Source: Algihabitans albus
Lineage (GTDB): Bacteria; Pseudomonadota; Alphaproteobacteria; Kiloniellales; DSM-21159
Assembly: GCF_003572205.1 (NCBI RefSeq)
Contig: NZ_QXNY01000006.1
Span: forward strand, 310,001 to 374,000
Reading direction: 5' to 3'
DNA length: 64,000 bases
Below are positions 59,288-64,000 of this stretch, piece after piece; within the stretch, counting starts at the first letter, position 1; each line of letters starts with the position of its first letter. The position numbers and the translations under genes were made by a program. The notes below the pieces were generated by a model, which saw nothing but the letters and a program-made list of their open reading frames with translations, was not told the origin of the DNA and did no database searches.

Positions 59288-60697
59288 ATGACGACGCCGG
59301 ACACCCAGCCCTCCACGCTGTTCGACAAGGTTTGGAACGCTCACGAGATCCTGCGCGGGGACGACGGTCAGAGTCTTCTCTGGATCGACCGGCACTTCGT
59401 CCACGAGGGCTCCTTTCACGCCTTCGACAAGCTGCGCGACCGGGGTCTGCCGGTGGCGCGGCCGGACCTGACCTTCGGCGTCGCGGATCACTACGTTCCG
59501 ACCCTGAGACGGACCGGCGAGCGGATCGGCGATCCGGCGATCCGCAACATGGTCGAGCAGTTGACCGACAACGTCGAACGCAACGGCATTGCACTCTTCG
59601 GGCTCGACGATCCGCGCCAAGGCATCGTTCACGTCGTGGGGCCGGAGCAGGGCCTGACGCAACCGGGCCTCATCATGGTTTGCGGCGACAGTCACACCGC
59701 GACCCACGGCGCCTTCGGCGCTATCGCCTTCGGCATCGGCGCGTCGGAGGTCGCGCATGTCCTGGCCACCCAGACGCTGTGGCAGACCCGTCCGAAACAG
59801 ATGCGCCTGACCGTGACGGGAGACCTGGCCCCCGGCGTGACGGCCAAGGACATCGCGCTTACCTGGATCGCGCGCCTGGGAGCCGACGGCGCACGGGGTC
59901 ACGCCATCGAATATGCCGGCGAGGCGATTAGGGCCTTGTCGATGGAGGCCCGTCTGACGCTCTGCAACCTTTCCATCGAGGGCGGCGCGCGCTGCGGTCT
60001 GGTTGCACCCGACGAGACGACTTTGGCTTATCTGCGCGACCGCCCGTTCGGTCCCCGAGGCGCAGAGTTCGAGCGGGCGGCCCGCTACTGGTCGTCTCTC
60101 CGGACCGACTTGGACGCGCGCTTCGACCGTGACGTCGTGATCGAGGCCGCGGAAATCGCGCCGACCGTGACCTGGGGCGTCTCGCCGGAAGAGGCCTTGC
60201 CGATCGACCGGCAGGTGCCGGATCCTGCGGCCATGGAAGACGGCGAGAAGGCCCGCCAGGCGCGCGACAGCCTGGACTACATGGGGCTGACGCCGGGTCA
60301 GAAGCTCACCGAGATTGCCATCGACCGGGTCTTCATCGGCTCCTGCACCAACGCCCGGATCGAGGATCTGCGCGCCGCCGCGGCCGTCCTGAAGGGGCGC
60401 CGGTCTCGCGTGCCGGGCCTGGTCTCGCCGGGCTCGAGCCTGGTGAAACTCCAGGCCGAGGCGGAGGGTCTGCACCAGGTCTTCCTGGCGGCGGGGCTCG
60501 AGTGGCGCGCCTCGGGCTGTTCCATGTGCGTGGGGATGAACGGTGATCAGGTGGCCAGTGGCGAACGCTGCGCCTCGACGACGAACCGCAATTTCAAGGG
60601 GCGTCAGGGACCGGGTGCCCGGACGCATCTCATGTCGCCGGCCATGGTGGCCGCCGCCGCCGTGACCGGCCGGCTGACCGATGTTCGTGCGCTGTGA
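59288..60697 (+). CDS. 3-isopropylmalate dehydratase-like large subunit (LeuC/aconitase family)
   Basis: A 469-aa hydro-lyase subunit. Cys353 in FIGSCTNARIEDL and Cys411/Cys414 in GCSMCVGMN bind the [4Fe-4S] cluster; CGDSHTATHGAFGAIAFGIG is the usual substrate-side block. It exchanges a hydroxyl position by dehydration-hydration of a branched or alkylated malate. Located with a catabolic lyase and TRAP transporter rather than leuA/leuB, so a role in degradation (for example dimethylmaleate hydratase-like) is more likely than leucine synthesis. GTG 59279 is an alternative start. Confidence 0.85.
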   Translation: MTTPDTQPSTLFDKVWNAHEILRGDDGQSLLWIDRHFVHEGSFHAFDKLRDRGLPVARPDLTFGVADHYVPTLRRTGERIGDPAIRNMVEQLTDNVERNGIALFGLDDPRQGIVHVVGPEQGLTQPGLIMVCGDSHTATHGAFGAIAFGIGASEVAHVLATQTLWQTRPKQMRLTVTGDLAPGVTAKDIALTWIARLGADGARGHAIEYAGEAIRALSMEARLTLCNLSIEGGARCGLVAPDETTLAYLRDRPFGPRGAEFERAARYWSSLRTDLDARFDRDVVIEAAEIAPTVTWGVSPEEALPIDRQVPDPAAMEDGEKARQARDSLDYMGLTPGQKLTEIAIDRVFIGSCTNARIEDLRAAAAVLKGRRSRVPGLVSPGSSLVKLQAEAEGLHQVFLAAGLEWRASGCSMCVGMNGDQVASGERCASTTNRNFKGRQGPGARTHLMSPAMVAAAAVTGRLTDVRAL

Positions 60698-60727
60698 TGG
60701 CTGCGCGCTGTGACCGGGTGTAAAGGT

Positions 60728-61360
60728 ATGGAGCCCTTAAAGCTGCTTTCAGGTCTCGCCTGTCCGCTGCCCCTGGCGAACCTGGACACCGATCAGATCG
60801 TCCCGGCGCGTTTCATGAAGCAGCCGCGCAGCGCCGGCTACGGACAGTTTCTCCTGCACGACCTGCGGCACGATGCCGAAGGGAATGCCCGGCCCGATTT
60901 CATCCTCAACCGCCCGGACGCGGAGGGCGCGCGCACCCTGGTCGCGCGGCGGAACTTCGGCGCGGGTTCGTCGCGCGAGGCCGCGGTCTATGCGCTGGTC
61001 GACTTCGGCTTCCGCTGCGTGGTGGCGTCCAGTTTCGGCGACATCTTCAGCGCCAACGCGGTCAACAACGGCCTGCTGCCCGCCACAGTCGAGGAAGCGG
61101 ACCTGGAGAGCCTCTTCGATTATCTCGGCGATCAGCCGGCGCCGCTAAAGGTCGATCTGGAGCGTTGCCGGCTGCGGGCTGGCGAACGGGAGATCGCCTT
61201 TACCGTCAACCCGGTCTGGCGCACCAAGCTGATCAACGGCTGGGACGACATCGGCATGACGCAGCGGCACCGGGCGGCCATTGACGACTTCGCGGCGGAG
61301 CGCCTGCGCGTCTTCCCCTGGGTGAGTCCGGTCCGGCCAGCGTTGCCCCGTGAAGCCTAG
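60728..61360 (+). CDS. 3-isopropylmalate dehydratase-like small subunit (LeuD family)
   Basis: A 210-aa swivel-domain partner of the preceding protein. LANLDTDQIVPARFMKQPRS and NFGAGSSREAAVYALVDFGFR are the substrate-recognition loops, and INGWDDIGMT lies near the C-terminus as in LeuD. It follows the large subunit by 30 bp. The start is uncertain: ATG 60728 has AAAGG directly in front, and GTG 60710 in the same frame is possible. Chain length equals classic LeuD (about 200). Confidence 0.85.
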   Translation: MEPLKLLSGLACPLPLANLDTDQIVPARFMKQPRSAGYGQFLLHDLRHDAEGNARPDFILNRPDAEGARTLVARRNFGAGSSREAAVYALVDFGFRCVVASSFGDIFSANAVNNGLLPATVEEADLESLFDYLGDQPAPLKVDLERCRLRAGEREIAFTVNPVWRTKLINGWDDIGMTQRHRAAIDDFAAERLRVFPWVSPVRPALPREA

Positions 61361-61403
61361 GTAGCAAGACCAAAACGATGAAAACGGAATAGGGATGGCG
61401 AGA

Positions 61404-62405
61404 ATGAACAAGTACCTTGTTGCGGCTTTGAGCGGTGCGGCGATCCTCACGTCGTCGCAGGCCATGGCGCTGGACCGTTTGAGCGCGGTGCACGCCTTCC
61501 CCCCCTCTCTGATCTACACCCAGAGCTTCCTGGAGTTCGTCGAGAAGGTGAACGAGCGCGGCGAGGGTGTCGTGCAGATCGACGTGCGTGGCGGCCCCGA
61601 GGTGATCGGCCTGGCTCAGCAGCCGGAGGCCGTGCGCAACGGCGTGGTCGACATGGCCTACACGGCCGCCAGCTTCTACGCCGGAACGGTGCCCGAGCGG
61701 GATGCCATGGTGGCCTCCAACACCAACGCGATCTATGCGCGCGAGAACGGCGGCATCGACCTGATGAACCGTATCCATCAGGAGAAGATGGGCGTCTACT
61801 ATCTCGGTTGGTTCGATAGCGGCGTGAGCTACAACCTCTATTCCATCGAGGAGCCGCAGCTCGATGCGGAGGGCAACCTCGACGTCTCCGGCATGAAGCT
61901 GCGCAGCAATCCGGTCTATGACGCCTTCTTCCAGGACTATCTCCAGGCTCAGCCGATCAGTCTGCCGACCACCGACGTCTATGCGGCGCTCGAGCGTTCG
62001 GTCGTCAATGCTACCGGTTGGACCCAGATCGGACTGAAGGATCTGAACTGGGACCGCTTTCTCAACTACCGCATCGAGCCCTCCTTCTTCTCCACCGACA
62101 TGGGCGCGATCGTGAACCTGGATAGCTGGAACGCGCTGAGCCCCGAGGCTCAGCAGATCCTGCAGGAGGTCGCCATCGAGCACGAGCGGAGCAGCGCTGA
62201 AGGTTTCGCCGAGGTGGCGCAGGAGCAGCAGGCCGAACTGGAGGCCGACGGCATGACGGTGGTGACGCTCGAGGGTGCGGCGGCCGACGCCTTCTCGGAG
62301 GCTGCCCGTGAGGCGACCTGGAATCGCATGCGCACGCAGATGGAGCGCCATCCGTCAGGGCTGGAGCACTATGACGCGCTGATCGAGGCGTTCAACGATC
62401 TCTAA
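61404..62405 (+). CDS. TRAP transporter substrate-binding protein (DctP family)
   Basis: A 333-aa periplasmic protein with Sec signal MNKYLVAALSGAAILTSSQA-MA. ATG 61404 is chosen over 61395 because AGGG (61391-61394) then sits 9 nt upstream. LSAVHAFPPSLIYTQSFLEF opens lobe 1, and LRSNPVYDAFFQDYLQAQPI with TDVYAALERSVVNATGW is the substrate contact region of DctP proteins. It lies 43 bp after the LeuD-like gene, so import of the acid that these enzymes degrade is the plausible task. A terminator-like hairpin follows. Confidence 0.9.
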   Translation: MNKYLVAALSGAAILTSSQAMALDRLSAVHAFPPSLIYTQSFLEFVEKVNERGEGVVQIDVRGGPEVIGLAQQPEAVRNGVVDMAYTAASFYAGTVPERDAMVASNTNAIYARENGGIDLMNRIHQEKMGVYYLGWFDSGVSYNLYSIEEPQLDAEGNLDVSGMKLRSNPVYDAFFQDYLQAQPISLPTTDVYAALERSVVNATGWTQIGLKDLNWDRFLNYRIEPSFFSTDMGAIVNLDSWNALSPEAQQILQEVAIEHERSSAEGFAEVAQEQQAELEADGMTVVTLEGAAADAFSEAAREATWNRMRTQMERHPSGLEHYDALIEAFNDL

Positions 62406-62407
62406 GG

Positions 62408-62449
62408 CTGAGTGGGGGTTGCCTCGTGAGGCAGCCCCCACTCAGTTTT
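62408..62449 (+). terminator. Stem-loop with T-run between DctP and DctQ genes
   Basis: CTGAGTGGGGGTTGCC (62408-62423) pairs with 62430-62445 over 16 positions with one G-U pair and a 6-nt loop TCGTGA. TTTT (62446-62449) follows. It is a good intrinsic terminator by shape, yet lies inside the transporter operon. It probably lets part of the transcription stop after the binding-protein gene, giving excess DctP over permease. Confidence 0.7.
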
Positions 62450-62477
62450 CTGAGTTTAGGTTGGGGATGCCCGCCGG

Positions 62478-62996
62478 GTGGATGACGGCATGAGATACGC
62501 GCTGCGTCTCTATTCCTACGTCTTGAACGGAATGGCCCTGATCGCCGGCGTGCTGCTGGTCTGGCTCATGGTCGCCATCGTCGTCTCGGTGGTAATCCGT
62601 AATCTCGGCCTGCAGCCGTCCGCCTGGTTTTTTCTCTCCACCGAGTATTCCCTTTTCTACCTGACCCTTCTGGGTGCGCCCTGGCTGGTCCGGCAGAAGG
62701 GGCATGTCCATATCGAGCTTTTGACCTCGGTGCTTCCCCCTGTGGCGCTGACCGTTCTCAGCCGGCTGGTCGCCTTGCTCTGTGTCGCGGTCTGCGGGGT
62801 GCTGGCCTGGAAAGGCCTGGACCTCGTCACGATGAACATCGCGCGGAACGACTTCGACGTGCGCGCCTTCTTCGTTCCCAAGTGGATTCTCACCATTGCC
62901 TTCCCGATCAGCTTCGGCCTCATGGCCGTCGAGTTCTCGCGGTTCGTTTTCGGCCCGGAGATCCTGCATAGCGGCGAAGCGGGACTTAAAGAGTGA
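62478..62996 (+). CDS. TRAP transporter small permease (DctQ family)
   Basis: A 172-aa (168 from the second start) inner-membrane protein with four helices (about 16-36, 50-70, 90-110, 130-150 of the long form). TEYSLFYLTLLGAPWLVRQKGH and the charged KGH loop are typical of DctQ. It associates with the large permease encoded with a TGATG overlap at 62996. GTG 62478 and ATG 62490 are both possible starts. Confidence 0.88.
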   Translation: MDDGMRYALRLYSYVLNGMALIAGVLLVWLMVAIVVSVVIRNLGLQPSAWFFLSTEYSLFYLTLLGAPWLVRQKGHVHIELLTSVLPPVALTVLSRLVALLCVAVCGVLAWKGLDLVTMNIARNDFDVRAFFVPKWILTIAFPISFGLMAVEFSRFVFGPEILHSGEAGLKE

Positions 62997-64000
62997 TGGA
63001 GTGGTACGTCGCCCTGGGCTTCCTGCTCGGCCTGGTTATCGTCTTCATGGCGGTGGGAACCCCGATCGCGCTGGCCTTCCTGGCCGCGAATGTCATCGGA
63101 GCCTGGTACTTCATGGGCGGCGAGGCCGGCGTCGTGCAGATGCTCGACAACGGCTTCGGCGCTCTCTCGAGCTTCAATCTCGTGCCGATTCCGCTGTTTC
63201 TGCTGATGGGGGAACTGTTTTTCCGCACCGGTCTCGGGCTGCGCATGTTCAACGCGGTCGACCGTCTGATCGGACGGGTGCCGGGCCGGCTCTCCTACGT
63301 GACCGTGGCCGGCGGCACGGCCTTCTCGACCTTGAGCGGCTCGTCGATGGGATCGACCGCGCTGATGGGGTCGCTCCTGGTGCCGGAGATGGAGCGCCGG
63401 GGTTACAAGAAGCATATGTCCATCGGCCCCATTCTCGGCACCGGCGGACTGGCGATCATCATTCCGCCCTCCGCCCTGGCCGTGCTGCTGGCCACCCTGG
63501 CCAAGATCGACATCGGCGCGCTGCTGATCGCGGGAATCCTGCCGGGGCTGCTGCTGGCGGCCTTCTACATGGTCACGATCTGGATTCAGACGCGGCTCGA
63601 CCCCTCGGCCGCGCCGGCCTACGCGCTGGAGACGATCTCGACGCGGGAGAAGCTGGTCCTCTTCTTCCGGGACATCCTTCCGATGATCAGCGTCATGATC
63701 GTCATCATCACCTTGATGCTGGTCGGTTTCGCCACGCCGTCGGAATCCGCGGCCTTCGGCGCGCTGGGCGTCATCCTGCTGGCCTTCGCCTTCCGCTGCA
63801 TGACCTGGGAGGCGCTTAAGGTCTCCGTGATCGGCGCCCTGAAGGTCACCTTGATGGCCTATCTGATCGTCTTCGGCTCCGCCACCTTCAGCCAGCTGCT
63901 CGCCTTCTCCGGCGCGTCGGGCGGTCTGATCCAGTGGGGCATCGGTTTCGACCTTTCGCCGCTGCTCATGTTGCTGGCGATGTTCGCCGTGCTCCTGGTG
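62996..64000 (+). CDS. TRAP transporter large permease (DctM family), truncated by window end
   Basis: The frame is open from ATG 62996 to the last base, giving 335 residues of a protein usually about 430 long. It starts with MEWYVALGFLLGLVIVFMAV and has many hydrophobic helices; LVPIPLFLLMGELFFRTGLG, FSTLSGSSMGSTALMGSLL and GLAIIIPPSALAVLLA are DctM signature regions. The start shares its A with the DctQ stop (TGATG). It completes the DctPQM importer; the C-terminal part lies outside the window. Confidence 0.93.
   Translation, partial: MEWYVALGFLLGLVIVFMAVGTPIALAFLAANVIGAWYFMGGEAGVVQMLDNGFGALSSFNLVPIPLFLLMGELFFRTGLGLRMFNAVDRLIGRVPGRLSYVTVAGGTAFSTLSGSSMGSTALMGSLLVPEMERRGYKKHMSIGPILGTGGLAIIIPPSALAVLLATLAKIDIGALLIAGILPGLLLAAFYMVTIWIQTRLDPSAAPAYALETISTREKLVLFFRDILPMISVMIVIITLMLVGFATPSESAAFGALGVILLAFAFRCMTWEALKVSVIGALKVTLMAYLIVFGSATFSQLLAFSGASGGLIQWGIGFDLSPLLMLLAMFAVLLV

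Noticed and set aside
59288-61360. Leucine biosynthesis leuC/leuD
   Set aside because: Not rejected as homologues, but no leuA, leuB or ilv gene is adjacent; neighbours are catabolic, so I did not assign the leucine-pathway names.
1-64000. CRISPR arrays, tRNA, rRNA, transposases, integrases
   Set aside because: I looked for regularly spaced repeats, cloverleaf-like regions and transposase or integrase proteins and found none I could support.

Overview
The window is GC-rich, densely coded DNA with many 4-nt start/stop overlaps. It carries TRAP transporters, Liv-type ABC uptake, and acyl-CoA and sphingolipid genes typical of Alphaproteobacteria. I read it as a chromosomal segment of a (probably marine) alphaproteobacterium, perhaps Rhodospirillales sensu lato; that placement is an inference. 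I see no rRNA, tRNA, CRISPR, phage or insertion-sequence feature.

Region A (1-13441, + strand) is an acyl-CoA catabolic operon. It holds two acyl-CoA dehydrogenases (one truncated by the window edge), 3-hydroxyacyl-CoA dehydrogenase, enoyl-CoA hydratase, a FadR/GntR regulator, thiolase, a complete branched-chain-type ABC importer, an APH-like phosphotransferase and an acyl-CoA ligase. The phosphotransferase plus following dehydrogenase look like the two halves of ACAD10/11, which points to 4-hydroxy-acid breakdown.

Region B (14489-33168) is a sphingolipid supercluster in two opposed blocks. The + block encodes a fatty acyl-AMP ligase, an SDR reductase, ACP, serine palmitoyltransferase, a DEGS-type dihydroceramide Delta4-desaturase homologue, a lipid kinase and a Tam41-like cytidylyltransferase. 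The - block encodes a fatty-acid hydroxylase, a GNAT protein resembling bacterial ceramide synthase, an NTP transferase, a metallophosphoesterase, an LptF/LptG pair and an LpxL-like acyltransferase. Together they suggest assembly, desaturation, CDP-activation and export of a ceramide-based lipid. A TonB receptor/DUF2946/DJ-1 unit (22001-25597) lies between the blocks.

Region C (33287-45249) is an island of enzymes that probably modify a surface glycan or glycolipid. It has two paralogous GT8-like proteins, a PAPS sulfotransferase, three divergent ELM1-family paralogues, two SAM methyltransferases, a 2-oxoglutarate/Fe(II) oxygenase, a small protein with weak sialyltransferase-like features, and an ABC exporter. 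Beside region B, it is the best candidate here for an undescribed pathway.

Region D (45588-52557) resembles a gamma-glutamyl-amine utilisation locus: PuuR-like XRE-cupin regulator, TAXI-TRAP transporter, gamma-glutamyltransferase and a DAO-type oxidase. Region E (52636-64000) combines an FAD oxidoreductase, two PuuE-like deacetylase-fold hydrolases, an isochorismatase-fold amidohydrolase, an ICL/PEP-mutase lyase, a tautomerase-SnoaL fusion, a GntR-UTRA regulator, LeuC/LeuD-like dehydratase subunits and a DctPQM TRAP transporter. This set could take a cyclic imide such as an alkyl-maleimide through half-amide, maleate and malate to a keto acid.
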